From Mercurialis annua (lineage: Eukaryota; Streptophyta; Magnoliopsida; Malpighiales; Euphorbiaceae), in assembly GCF_937616625.2 (NCBI RefSeq), contig NC_065575.1, positions 26,101,001 through 26,165,000 on the forward strand: 64,000 bases of DNA. Reading direction: 5' to 3'. The notes below the pieces were generated by a model that had not been told where the DNA came from, did not search any database, and worked only from the letters and a program-made list of their open reading frames with translations. Made by a program: the position numbers and the translations under genes. How positions within the stretch are numbered: the stretch's first letter is position 1; each line of letters begins with the position of its first letter. Shown piece after piece: positions 23,316 through 35,352 of this stretch.

Positions 23316-26300
23316 GTCGTTCCGATTATCTAATCATGGTTAGGTTATATTACGCAAAGTGTGTGTTAAAATCTACGGTAGAGTATTATGTCGCGTCATA
23401 AGTCACTCAACGCGTCGTTCCGATTACCTAAGCATGGTTAGGTTATATTACGCAAAGTGTACGTGAAAAGTGACGCTAGATTAGTATGTTGCGTCTCAAG
23501 TCTGTTTAACGCGTTGTTCCGATTAACTAAGCATGGTTAGGTTATATTACGCAAAGTGTCCGTGAAAAGTGACGGTAGATTAGTTTCCCGCGTCTCAAGT
23601 CTCTTTAACTCGTTCTTTTGATTATATAAGCATGGTTAGGTTATATGACGCAAAGTGTGCGTGAAAAGTGACGCTAGATTAGTATGTCGCATCTCAACTC
23701 TCTTTAACGCATCGTTTTGATTACCATGCTTATGTCGCGTCACAAGTCTCTCTAATGCGTCGTTCCATTTACCTAAGCATGGTTAGGTTATATTACGCAA
23801 AGTGTGCGTGAAAAGTGACGCTAGATTAGTACGACGCGTCTCAAGTCTCTTTAACGCGTCGTTCCAATTACATAAGCACTGTTAGGTTACGTTACGCAAA
23901 GCGTGTGTCAGAAGTGACAATAGATTAGTATGTCGCGTCTCAAATCTCTTTAACTCGTCGTCGTCGCTCCGAACACCTAAGCATGGTTAGGTTATATTAC
24001 ACAAAGTGTGCGTGAAAAGTTACGTTAGATTAGTCTGTTGCGTCTCAAGTCTCTTTGACGCGTTGTTCCGATTAACTAAGCATGGTTAGGTTTTATTACG
24101 AAAAGTGTGTGTGAAAAGTGACGCTAGATTAGATTATCGCGTTTCAAGTCTGTTTAACGCGTTGTTTCGATTACTAATACATGGTTAGGTTATGTTACGC
24201 AAACTGTGCATGAAAAGTGACGCTAGATTAGTATGTCGCGTCTCATCTCTCTTTAACGCGTCGCTTCGATTACCATCCTTATGTCGCGTCACAAGTCTCT
24301 CTAACGCGTCGTTCCAATTATAAGCATTCATAGGTTATATTACACAAAATGTGCGTGAAAAGTAACGCTAGTTTAGTATGTTGCGTCTCAAGTCTCTTTA
24401 ACGCGTTGTTCCGATTAACTAAGCATGGTTAGGTTATGTTACGCAAAGTGTCCGTGAAAAGTGACGGTAGATTAGTTTGTCGCGTCTCAAGTCTCTTTAA
24501 CTCGTTGTTTTGATTATATAAGCATGGTTAGGTTACATGACGCAAATTGGGCGGGAAAAGTGACGCTAGATTAGTATTTCGCATCTCAACTCTCTTTAAC
24601 GCGTCGTTTCGTTTACCATGCTTATGTCGCGTCACATGTCTCTCTAACGCGTCGTTCCATTTACCTAAGCATTGTTAGGTTATATTACGCAAGATGTGTG
24701 TGAAAAGTGACGCTAGATTAGTATGTCGCGTCTGAAGTCTCTGTAGCGCGTCGTTTCGATTACCATGCTTATGTCGTGCCACAAGTCTCTCCAACGCGTC
24801 GTTCTGATTACCTTGGTATGGTTAGGTTATATGACGCAAAGTGTGTGTGAAAGTGACGCTAGATTAGTACGACGCGTCTCAAATCTCTTTAACGTGTCGT
24901 TCCAATTACATAAGCACGGTTAGGTTACGTTACGCAAAGCAAGCGTAAGAAGTGACGATAGATTAGTATGTCGCGTCTCAAATCTCTTTAACTCGTCGTT
25001 CCGATTACGTAAGCATCATTAGGTTATATTACGCAAAGTGTGCGTAAAAAGTGACAATAGATTACTATGTCGCGTCTCAAGTCTCTTTAACGCGTCGTTT
25101 TGATTACCATGCTTATGTCGCGTCTTAAGTCTTTTTAACGCGTCGTTCCGATTACTAACATTGGTTAGGTTATATTACTCAAAGTATGCGTTAAAACTGA
25201 TAATTGATTAATATGTCGCGTCTCATATCTCTTTAACGCGTCGTTTCGATTACCTATGCATGGTTAGGTATATTACGCAAAGTGTGCGTGAAAAGTGACG
25301 CTAGATTAGTAGTATGTCGCGTCTCAAGTGTCTTTAACCTGTTTGTTTCGAATACCATGCTTATGTCGCGTCACAAGTCTCTCGAACGCGTTGTCCTGAT
25401 TACCTCTTACATGGTTTGGTTATATTACGCAAAGTGTGCGTTAAAAGTGACGCTGGATTACTATGTTATGTCAGAGGTTTCTTTAACGCGTCGTTCTGAT
25501 TACCTAAGCGTGGTTAGGTTATATATTACGTAAAGTGTGCGAGAAAAGTGACGGTAGATTAGTATGTCGTGTCTCAAGTGTCTTTAACGCGTCGTTTCAA
25601 TTACCATGCTTATGTCGCGTCACAAGCCTCACTAACACGCCATTCCGTTTACCTAAGCATGCTTAGGTTATATTACGCAAAGTGTGCGTGAAAAGTGACG
25701 CTAGATTAGTAGTATGTCGCGTCTCAAGTATTTTTAACTTGTTTGTTTCGAATACCATGCTTATGTCGCGTCACAAGTCTCTCTAACGCGTTGTCCTGAT
25801 TAACTCTTGCATGGTTAGATCATATTACGCAAAGTGTGCATGAAAAGTGACGCTAGATTAGTCTGTCGCATCTCAAGTATTTGTAACGCGTCGTTTCGAT
25901 TACCATGCTTATGCCGCGTCACAAGTCTCTCTAACGCGTCGTTCCGATTACCTAATCATGGTTAGGTAATATTACGCAAAGTGTGCGTTAAAATTTAGGG
26001 TAGAGTACTATGTCGCGTCACAAGTCTCTTTAACACGTCGTTCCGAACACCTAAGCATGGTTAGGTTATATTACGCAAAGTGTGCGTGAAAAGTGACGCT
26101 AGATTAGTATGTCGCGTCTCATGTCTCTTTAACGCGTCCGTCCGATTACCTATGCATGGTTAGATTAAAGTACGCAAAGTGTCCGTGAAAAATGACGCTA
26201 GATAGTATGTCACGTCTAAAGTCTCTTTAAGGCGTCGTTGCATTACCATTCTTATGTCTCTTTAATGCATCATTCCAGTCTTTTGACGCGTCGTTTTGAT

Positions 26301-26879
26301 TACCTAAGCATGGTTAGGTTAAATTACGCAAAGAGTGCGTAAAAAGTGATGCTAGATTGGTATATCGTGTCTCAAGTCTCTTTAATGCGTCATTCCGATT
26401 ACCTAAGCATGGTCAGGTTATATTACGCAAAGTGTGCGTTAAAAGTGACAATAGATTAGTGTGTCGTGTCTCAAGTCTTTTTAACGCGTCGTTTCAATCA
26501 CCTAAGCATGGTTAGGTTATATTACGCAAAGTGTGCGTGAAAAGTGACGCTAAATTAGTATGTGGCGTCTCAGGTCTCTTTAACTCGTTGTCCCGATTAA
26601 CTAAGCATGGTTAGGTTATATTACGCAAAATGTGCGTGAAAAGTGACGCTATATTAGTTTGTCGCGTCTCAAGTCTCTTTAACGTGTCGTTTTGATTACT
26701 TATCCATGGTTAGGTTATTTTACGCAAAATATGCGTGGAAAGTGAAGCGAGATTAGTATGTCGTGTCTCAAGTCTCTTTAACGCGTCGTTTCAATTACCA
26801 TGCTTATGTCGCGTCACAAGTCTCTCTAACAAGTCATTCCGATTACCTAAGCATGGTTAGGTTATATTATGCAAAGTAG

Positions 26880-27800
26880 GCGTGAAAAGTGACGCTAGAT
26901 TAGTATGTTGCGTCACAAGTCTCTCAAACGCGTCGTTCCGATTACCTAACCACGGTTAGGGTATATTACGCAAAGTGTGCGTGAAAAGTGACGCTAGATT
27001 CGTATGTTGCATCTAAAGTCTCTTTAAGGCATCGTTTCATTACCATTCTTTTTTCGCGTCATAAGTCTCTCTAACGCATCGTTCCAATTACCTAAGCATC
27101 GTTAGTTTATATTACGCAAATTGTGCATGAAAAGTGAAATATATTAGTATGTCGCGTCTCAATTGTTTTTGACGCATAGTTTCCGATTACCTAAGCATGG
27201 TTAGGTTAAACTACGCAAAGAGTGCGGAAAAAGTGATGCTAGATTAGTATGTTGTGTCTGAAGTCTTTTTAACGCGCCGTTCCGGTTACCTAAGCATGGT
27301 TATTTTATATTACGCAAAGTGTGCGTTAAAAGTGACAATAGATTAATATGTCGCGTCTCATGTCTCTTTAACGCATCGTTTCGATTACCTAATCATGGTT
27401 AGGTATATTTACACAAAATGTGCGTGAAAAGTGACGCTAGATTAGTATGTCGCGTCTCAAGTCTCTTTAACCCGTTGTTTCGAATACCATACTTATGTCG
27501 TGTTACAAGTCTCTCTAACGCGTCGTCCCGATTACCTAAGCATGGTTTGGCTATATTACGCAAAGTGTGCATTAAAAGTGACGCTAGATTACTACGTCGC
27601 GTCACAAGTTTCTTTAACGAGTCGTTCCGATTATCTAAGCGTGATTAGTTTATATTATGGAAAGTGTGCATTAAAAGTGAAGCTAGATTACTATGTCGCG
27701 TCACAAGTATCTTTAACGCATCGTTCCGATTACCTAACCATGGTTATGTTATATTACGCAAAGTGTGCGTGAAAAGTGACGCTAGATTAGTATGTCGCGT
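26880..27800 (+). repeat. Segmental duplication, copy 2 (offset 4500)
   Basis: Partner of 22380-23219. The block leads directly into 27867-28253, which is itself a copy of the first 386 bases of the window. Confidence 0.82.
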
Positions 27801-27866
27801 CTCAAGTCTCTGTAACGCGTCGTTTCGATTACCATGCTTATGTCGTGTCACAAGTCTCTCTAACGC

Positions 27867-28253
27867 GTCGTTCCGATTACCTAATCATGGTTAGATTATA
27901 TTACGCAAAGTGTGCGTTAAAATTTACGGTAGAGTACTATGTTGCGTCTCAAGTCTCTTTAACGCGTCGTTCCGATTACCTAAGCATGGTTAAGTTATAT
28001 TACGCAAAGTGTGTGTGAAAAGTGACGCTAGATTAGTATGTTGCGTCTCAACTCTCTTTAACGCATTGTTTCGATTACCATGCTTATGTCGCGTCACAAA
28101 TCTCTCTAACGCGTCGTTCCAATTACCTAAGCATTGTTTGGTTATATTACGCAAAGTGTGCGTGAAAAGTGATGCTAGATTAGTATGTCGCGCGTCTCAA
28201 GTCTATTTAACACGTCGTTCCAATTACCTAAGCATGGTTAGGTTAGGTTAGGT
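27867..28253 (+). repeat. Copy of window bases 1-386
   Basis: Both begin with 'gtcgttccgattacctaatc' and share 'cggtagagtactatgttgcg' and the rare 'tatgtcgcgcgtctcaag', ending in the triple 'ggttaggttaggttaggt'. After that, copy 1 continues with 'tgcgcaaag' while this copy jumps to sequence equivalent to 4931. Homology may extend left of the window. Confidence 0.93.
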
Positions 28254-31174
28254 AATTTAGCGTCACTTTTAACGCACACTTTCCGTAATATAACCTAACC
28301 ATTCACAGGTAATTGGAACGACACGTTTGAGAGAATTGTGACACGACATAAGCATGTTAATCGAAACGACGCGTTAAAGAGACTTGAGACGTGACATACT
28401 AATCTAGCGTTACTTTTCACGCACACTTTGCATAATATAGTCTAACCATGCTTAGGTAATCTGAACGACGCATTAGAGAGACTTGTTATGCGACATAAGC
28501 ATGGTTATCGAAACGATTTATAGAGAGTTGAGACGCGACATTCTAATCTAGCGTCACTTTTGAAGCACACTTTGCGTAATATAACCTAACCATGCTTAGG
28601 TAATCGGACTAACGGGTTAAACAGACTTGAAACGTGACATACTAATCTAACTTCAGTTTTCACGCACACTGTGCGTAATATAACCAAACCATTATTAGGT
28701 AATCCTAACGACGTGTTAAAGACACTTTTGACGCGACATACTAATCTAGCGTCACTTTTCATAATATAACCTAACCATGCTTAGGTAACCGGAAGGACAT
28801 GTTAGAGAGACTTGTGACGTGACATAAGCATGGTAATCGGAACGACGCATTATAGAGACTTGAGACGCAACATATTAATCTAGCGTCGCTTTTCACGCAC
28901 ATTTTTTGTAATATAACCTAACGCGTTAAAGAGACTTCAGATGCGACATACTAATCTAGCGTAACTTTTCACGCACTGTTTTCTTAATAAAACCTAGAAT
29001 GCTTAGGTAATCAGAACGACGCGTTTAAGAGAATTGTGACACGACATACTAATCTAGCCTTACTTTTCACGCACACTTTGTGTAATATAACCTAACCAGG
29101 CTTAGGTAATCGGAACAACGAGTTAGAAAGACTTGTGACGCGACATAAGTATGGTAATCGAAACAACGCGTGTAAGTGACTTGAGACGCAACATACTAAT
29201 CTAGCGTCACTTTTCACGCACACTTTGCGTAATATAACCTAACTATGTTAGGTTATCGGAACAACGCGTTAGAGAGACTTGTGACGTGACATAAGCATGG
29301 TAATCGAAACGACGCGTTATAGAGACTTGAGACGCGACATACTAATCTAGTGTAACTTTTCACACACTTGTGTAATGAAACCTAACCATGCATAGGTAAT
29401 CAGACCGACGCGTTAAAGAGACTTGTGACACGACACACTAATATAGTATCACTTTTCACGCACACTTTGTGTAATATAACCTAGCCATGCTTAGGTAATC
29501 GGAACGATGGGTTAGAGAGACTTGAGGCGCGACATACTAATCTATTGTTACTTTTCAAGCACACTTGCATAATATAACCAAACTATGCCTAGGTAATCGG
29601 AACGACGCGTTAGAGAGACTTGTGACACGACATAAGCATGTTAATCGAAACGACGCGTCAAAGAGACTAGAGACGCGACATACTAAACACTTTGGTAATA
29701 TAAATGCTTAGGTAATTGGAACGACGCGTTAAAGAGACTTGGGTCACTACATACTAATATTGCATCACTTTTCACACACACTTTTTGTAATATAACCTTA
29801 CCATGCTGAAGTAATCGGATAGACACGTTAAAGAGACTTAAGACACGACATACTAATCTAGCGTCATTTTTCACAAAAAATTTGCGTTATATAACCTAAC
29901 CATGCATAGGTAATCAGAACAACGCTATATATAGACTTGTGACGCGACATACTAATCTAGCGTCACTTTTCACGCAAACTTTGTGTAATATAACCTAAGC
30001 ATGCTTAGGTAATCGGAACGACGCGTTAAAAAGACTGGTGACGCGACCTACTAATCTAGCGTCACTTTTCACGCACACTTTGTGTAATATAACCTAAGCA
30101 TGCTTAGGTAATCGCAACGCCGCGTTAAAAAGATTTGAGATGCGACATACTAATCTAGCGTCACTTTTCACGCACACTTTGCGTAATATAACCTAACCAT
30201 GCTGAAGTAATCGGACCAACGGGTTAAAGAGACTTAAGACGCGACATACTAATCTAGCGTCACTTTTCACACACACTTTGCGTAATATAACGTAGCCTTG
30301 CTTAGGTAATCGGAACGACGCGATCAAAAGACTTATGACGCGACATATTAATCTAGCGTCACTTTTCACGCTTACTTTGCGTAATATAACCTAACCATGC
30401 TTAGGTAATCGGAACGATGCGTTAAAGAGACTTGAGACTCGACATACTAATCTAGCGTCACTTTTAATGCACACTTTCCGTAATATAACCTAACCATGCT
30501 AGGTAATCGGAACGACGCTTTAGAGAGACTTGTGACGCGACATAAGCATTGTACTCGAAACGACGCGTTAAATAGACTTGAGACGGGACATACTAATCTA
30601 GCATCACTTCTCACGCACACTTTGCGTAATATAACCTAACATGCTGAAGTAATCGGAAAGACGCATTAAAGAGACTTAAGACGCGACATGCTAATCTATT
30701 TTAACTTTTCACGCACACTTTGCGTAATATAACCTAACAATGCTTAAGTAATCGAAACGACGTGTTAAAGAGACTTGAGGCGCGACATACTAATCTATTT
30801 TAACTTTTTACGCACACTTTGCGTAATATAACCTAACCATTAGGTAATCAGAAAGACGTGTTAAAGAGACTTGAGGCGCGACATACTAATCTATTCATCA
30901 CTTTTTACGCACACTTTGCGTAATATAACCTAACCATGCTTAGGTAATCGGAACGACGCGTTAAAGAGGCTTGTGACCCGACATACTAATCTAGCGTCAC
31001 TTTTCACGCACACTTTGCTTAATATAACCTAACCATGCTTAGATAATCGGAATGAGGCGTTAGAGAGACTTGTGATGACCCGGCATACTAATCTAGCGTC
31101 ACTTTTCACGCACACTTTGCATAATATGACTTAACCATGCTTAGGTAATCGGAACAACGCGTTAAAGAGACTTG
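28254..31174 (-). repeat. Satellite array, - orientation, block 3
   Basis: Minus-oriented monomers. The first ~900 bases (28253-29156) are a close copy of 4931-5841; after 29156 the array simply continues with 'atcgaaacaacgcgtg', where the other copy has the virus. The block ends in 'gttaaagagacttg' at the LTR-like insertion. Confidence 0.95.
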
Positions 31175-31826
31175 TTGTTAGTAGTATGTGCCCTAGGGCC
31201 ATTTAATCACGTATATTTGTTGAACTAATCCATATGGCAAAGATATATATGTTTTATTTGAACTAAGTGTCTTATCAACTAAGCGTTCATTTACTACGTA
31301 TTGTCCTTATCACATTGTGATAGAATCTATTCTTAAGGTGTTAAGAATATGCTGAAATTAATCAATCATGGAAAGGTTATGTTGGAAATCTTTTATTTGA
31401 TAAGTGAACTCAGATGTGAAACTCTGCGACGAATAATAAAAGATTCTTAATAAATAAGAATAAAATTGTAAAAGAAACCCCAATAACAGAATAAAGCCAT
31501 GCTAACGATTAATTGCAACAAAGCTAGTGGAGCTAAAGAAGAATATAATAGGGAGTTATCGCCGGAGAGTATGCGCAGTTAAGATGCGATGCGCTGGCGA
31601 TATTTAAGGATACAATATTTATCCTCATAACAGAATAAAGGATGAAATGACAGAGAATCATGTTAGACGAAAGAAACGTACGAGTACGCAAGGATGAAGA
31701 ATATAATGAATATCATTATGTTGAGATAAATAATACAGCGATCGAGAGTCATATCGGAGGAGAGAAATTAAAAATATAAAGGACGATGATATGAATGATG
31801 AACATCAAGTAATATTTTAAGACTTG
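31168..31826. other. Target-site duplication flanking the insertion
   Basis: 'agacttg' occurs at 31168-31174 and at 31820-31826. Removing 31175-31826 restores an ordinary monomer ('aaagagacttg' joined to 'tgacgcgac'). This is what a 7-base target duplication would leave; 5 bases ('agact') is possible if the element starts at the TG at 31173. Confidence 0.7.
31175..31819 (+). mobile_element. Inserted element, probable Ty1-copia LTR-derived fragment
   Basis: About 645 bases of AT-rich DNA are unrelated to the satellite. The start, 'tgttagtagtatgtgccc' followed by 'tagggccattt', resembles the 5' end of large plant Ty1-copia LTRs (consensus-like 'TGTTGG..ATGCCCTAGAGGCAATAA'). Later parts are unfamiliar: 'ataacagaataaag' occurs twice (near 31484 and 31628), and the end '...aatatttta' lacks the CA expected of an LTR. 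No ORF of note, primer-binding site or terminal inverted repeat is visible. It could instead be a short non-autonomous element; the flanking duplication favours transposition. Confidence 0.5.
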
Positions 31827-32855
31827 TGACGCGACATAAGCATGGTAATCGAAACCACGCGTTAAAGAGACTTGAGAGGCGAAATACTAATCTAGCTTCA
31901 CGTTTCAAGCAAACTTTACATAATATAACCTAACCATGCTTAGGTAGTCGGAACGACGGTTAAAAAGACTTGAGACGGGATATGCTAATCTAGCGTCACT
32001 TTTCACGCACACTTTGCGTAATATAACCAAACCATACTTAGGTAATCGGAACGACGCGTTAGAGAGGCTTGTGACGCGACATAGGCATGGTAATCGAAAC
32101 GACTTGTTAAAGAGACTTGAGAAGCGACATACTAATCTAGCGTCACTTTTCACGCACACTTCACGTATTTTAACCTAACCATGCTTAGGTAATCATACCG
32201 ACGCGTTAAAGAGACTTGAGACGCGGCATATTAATCTAACGTCACTTTTCACGCACACTTTGCGCAATATAAGCTAAGCATTCATAGGTAATCTGAACGA
32301 CGCATTAAAGAGACTTGTAACGCGACATACTAATATAGCGTCACTTTTCACGCACACTTTGCATAATATAACCTAGCCATGCTTAGGTAATCAGAATGAC
32401 GCGTTAAAGAGACTTGAGGCGCGGCATACTAATCTATTGTCACTTTTCACGGACACTTTGCGTAATATAACCTAACCATGCTTAGGTAATGGAACGACGT
32501 GTTAGAGAGACTTGTGATACGACATAAGTATGAAATGACGCATTAAAGAGACTTGAGATGCGACGTAAGCATGGTAGTCGAATTGACGCATTAAAGTGAC
32601 TTAAGATGCGACATACTAATCTAGCGTCACTTTTCACGCACACTTTGCGCAATATAACCTAACCATGCTTAGGTAATCGGAACGACGCATTAAAAAGACT
32701 TGAGACACGACATACTAATCAATTGTCGTTTTTAACGCACACTTTACGTAATATAACCTAACCATTCTTAGGTAATCAGAACGACGCGTTAAAGAGACTT
32801 GTAACACGACATACTAATATACCGTAACTTTTCACGCACACTTTGCATAATATAC
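31820..32855 (-). repeat. Satellite array, - orientation, block 4
   Basis: The minus-oriented array resumes in phase with the monomer interrupted at 31174. It contains normal long and short units and no other insertion. Confidence 0.95.
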
Positions 32856-32905
32856 CGTTCACGCACATTAGTATGTCATGTCACAAGTCTCAAGTCTCTT
32901 TAACG
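32856..32905 (+). repeat. Tiny scrambled and inverted satellite patch
   Basis: Within the minus array, 'gttcacgcac' is followed by the + oriented pieces 'attagtatgtcatgtcac' and 'aagtctcaagtctctttaac', then minus orientation returns with 'gcgacataagcatag'. It is shorter than one monomer and looks like a template-switch scar. Confidence 0.75.
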
Positions 32906-33863
32906 CGACATAAGCATAGTAATCAAAACGAGGCGTTAAAGAGACTTGAGACACGAAATAATAATCTAGTGTCACTTTTCACGCACGCTTTGCGTAATAT
33001 AACCTAACCATGCTTAGGTAATCGGAATGACGCGTTAAAAAGACTTCAGACGCGGCATACTAATCTATTGCAACTTTTAACGCACACTTTGCGTAATATA
33101 ACCCTAACCATGCTAAGGTAATCGAAACGACGCGTTAAAGAGATTTGAGACGCGACATATTAATATTGCATTACTTTTTACGCACTCTTTGCGTAATATG
33201 ACCTAACCATGCTTAGGTTATAGGAATGACGAGTCAAAAAGACTTGAGACGGGACATACTAATCTATTGTCACTTTTCAGGAACACTTTGCGTAATAGAA
33301 ACTAACCATGCTTAGGTAGTTTGAACGACGCGTTAGAGCAACTTGTGACGCAACATAAGCACGGTAATCGAAACGATGCGTCGAAGAGACTTTATACGCG
33401 GCATACTAATCTAACGTCATTTTTCACGCACACTTTGCATAATATAATCTAACCATGCTAAGTAATCGAACTGACGCGTTAAGAGAGTTACTACGTGACA
33501 TACTAATCTAGCGTCACTTTTCCCGCACACTTTGCGTAATATAACTTAACCATGCTTAGGTATTCGGAACGACACGTTAAAGAGACTTGTGACGCGACAT
33601 AAGCATGGTAATCGAAACGACCCGTTAAAGAGAGGCGACATACTAATCTAGCGTCACTTTTTACGCACACTTTGCGAAATATAACCTAACCATGCTTGAC
33701 GCGTTAAAGAGACTTGAGACGCGACATACTAATCTAGCGTCACTTTTTACGTACACTTTACGTAATATAACCTAACCATACTTAGGTAATCGGAACGACG
33801 CGTTAAAGAGACTTGCGACCTACTAATCTAGCGTCACTTTTCACGCATACTTTGCGTAATATA
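32906..33863 (-). repeat. Satellite array, - orientation, block 5
   Basis: Minus-oriented monomers, some with internal deletions ('ccatgcttgacgcgttaaag' near 33692). It ends in 'actttgcgtaatata' against the second LTR fragment. Confidence 0.95.
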
Positions 33864-34242
33864 TGTTTGCGCACCGGGACTCGAGGGTCCAGATCGTATA
33901 TTTCAATAACAAATGGATCGTCATATCATTTAGTAATTAAAGCACGCATCTAAAAATCATAAAAAGAATACCTATGTCGATTCTCCAACGATTCTTGTAC
34001 TCCCGATAGTACGACAACCTCAAGCTCGTCCACACGAGTATGCGTCCAACTGAATCCTCGCCTTGAAGTAATCCGTAAGAGTTACTCTTGCGAGCAACCC
34101 TAAGATCAAACTCTCGCCGCAGTTACGTCTTTACTCGGATGTATGAAAAACTTTGCCAAGCTTTTTCGTGATTGCTGACTACTTGAATTCCTTCAAGTAT
34201 GCTCTCTTAAGTAAGGTGTCGAGAATGAGCAAAGGCAACCTC

Positions 34243-34249
34243 TATTTAT
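34243..34249 (-). promoter_or_regulatory. Probable LTR TATA box
   Basis: On the minus strand the sequence is ATAAATA, in the context 'ccgataaatagagg'. It lies just downstream (minus sense) of the 52-bp repeats, which would place the repeats in U3 and the R-U5 part at about 33864-34215. Confidence 0.5.
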
Positions 34250-34277
34250 CGGCAAGAGTTTGTAGGAAACTCCAACA

Positions 34278-34460
34278 CCTCACATGCTAGGTGTCACACA
34301 CAAAGTAAAGGTGCTGCCACCATACGACGCCTCACATGCTAGGTGTCACACACAAAGTAAAGGTGCTGCCACCATACGACGCCTCACATGCTAGGTGTCA
34401 CACACCAAGCATAGGTGTTGCAACCATCTGACACCTCACATGCTAGGTGTCACACACCAA
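34278..34460. repeat. 52-bp tandem repeats in the LTR fragment
   Basis: 'cctcacatgctaggtgtcac' starts at 34278, 34330, 34382 and 34434, a period of exactly 52 bases. The first two copies are almost identical ('aaagtaaaggtgctgccacc'), the third differs ('caagcataggtgttgcaacc') and the fourth is partial. Tandem repeats in U3 often act as enhancers; that is inference here. Confidence 0.92.
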
Positions 34461-34477
34461 GCATATGCATAAAATCA

Positions 34478-34552
34478 TCACATGACATCATCACATGACA
34501 TCATCATGACACTATCACCTGACATCATCACATGACATCATCAAATTACTAA
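34478..34552. repeat. Short 'catcacatgacat' repeats
   Basis: Degenerate tandem copies of 'atcacatgacatc' with interruptions ('atcatgacactatcacctg') follow the 52-bp array within the LTR fragment. Confidence 0.85.
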
Positions 34553-35352
34553 TCACATTAACTTGAAAAAAATACAATTAGGTTCCTACTAATTTATAAC
34601 TCTTACAAATTAGGGACTAATTTGTTCTCGTTTTTCATCTTAGATTAATTTCTGAGATATGCTAGTATCTATATGAAATCGATCTCTTGTAAACTCAATC
34701 GGTTGCACACCCTAGTGTGTGTGACTAACTAGGTTCACTTCTATATGGCAATGAGAGTCATAAGAAACGTCTTTCTTATATTAAATAATTAAATCCCATT
34801 AATTATTAATTCTCGTAGATCGTGAGTGACGTCTAGCAACATATCACGACCCCCAAATAGAGATGAATGTTTCGATGCATTCTTTATGATCCAATGTTCA
34901 TAATTACTGTACACTCAAAATTCACTTCTTCTAAGATTCTGATCTCGACTAATGTCACAGTTAAGTCAAACACTGCTTGTCTTGATCATATGACCTCATC
35001 TCTCAATTCTTATTCTTGATAAATATGACTTTTATTAGAAACAACTTTATCATCCATCAAGAACAATTCGAGATAGCATAGAATCATATCTCCGTTCATC
35101 CATAGTGATGAATCCTCTCTAGGTTAAACCCATAGATATACAACTAATTAGAGCCAACACATCCCTCAATCCTAGCTCATGAAAGATCTAGGGATAAGGA
35201 GTATCAAACTCTAATCACCTATATACAAGATAGAGTTGCCGCAAGTCAAAGGACATGTTCAATTATAAACTAGATGACATTAAATTGACTTTGATGAAAT
35301 ACCATGCATAAGTCATCTAGTGTCACTTGTTCGACTCACTCAACCCCCTTGA

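Larger units (their letters stand above)
9567..28253 (+). repeat. Satellite array, + orientation, large block
   Basis: About 18.7 kb of uninterrupted A, B and s monomers with no non-satellite insertion that I could see. Several internal blocks are duplicated and are listed separately. Short open frames scattered through it encode the repeat itself and are not genes. The block ends inside a monomer at 'ggttaggttaggt' (28253), where orientation reverses. Confidence 0.95.
33864..35352 (-). mobile_element. Antisense Ty1-copia-type LTR fragment
   Basis: About 1.49 kb of non-satellite sequence. On the minus strand it reads like the body and 3' end of a large plant Ty1-copia LTR: a long non-coding U3-like part, tandem repeats, an ATAAATA box, and a terminus 'tcccggtgcgcaaaca' ending in CA. 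No coding domain is present. The opposite end ('aacccccttgattag' on the plus strand) lacks the complement of the LTR start, so the element is truncated there. Satellite to the left is minus-oriented and to the right plus-oriented, so this fragment sits exactly on an orientation switch. The superfamily call rests on general resemblance; a search against a repeat library would decide it. Confidence 0.6.

Noticed and set aside
31175..31819. Terminal inverted repeats that would make this a DNA transposon
   Set aside because: The left end 'ttgttagtagtatg' and the complement of the right end 'taaaatattacttg' do not match.
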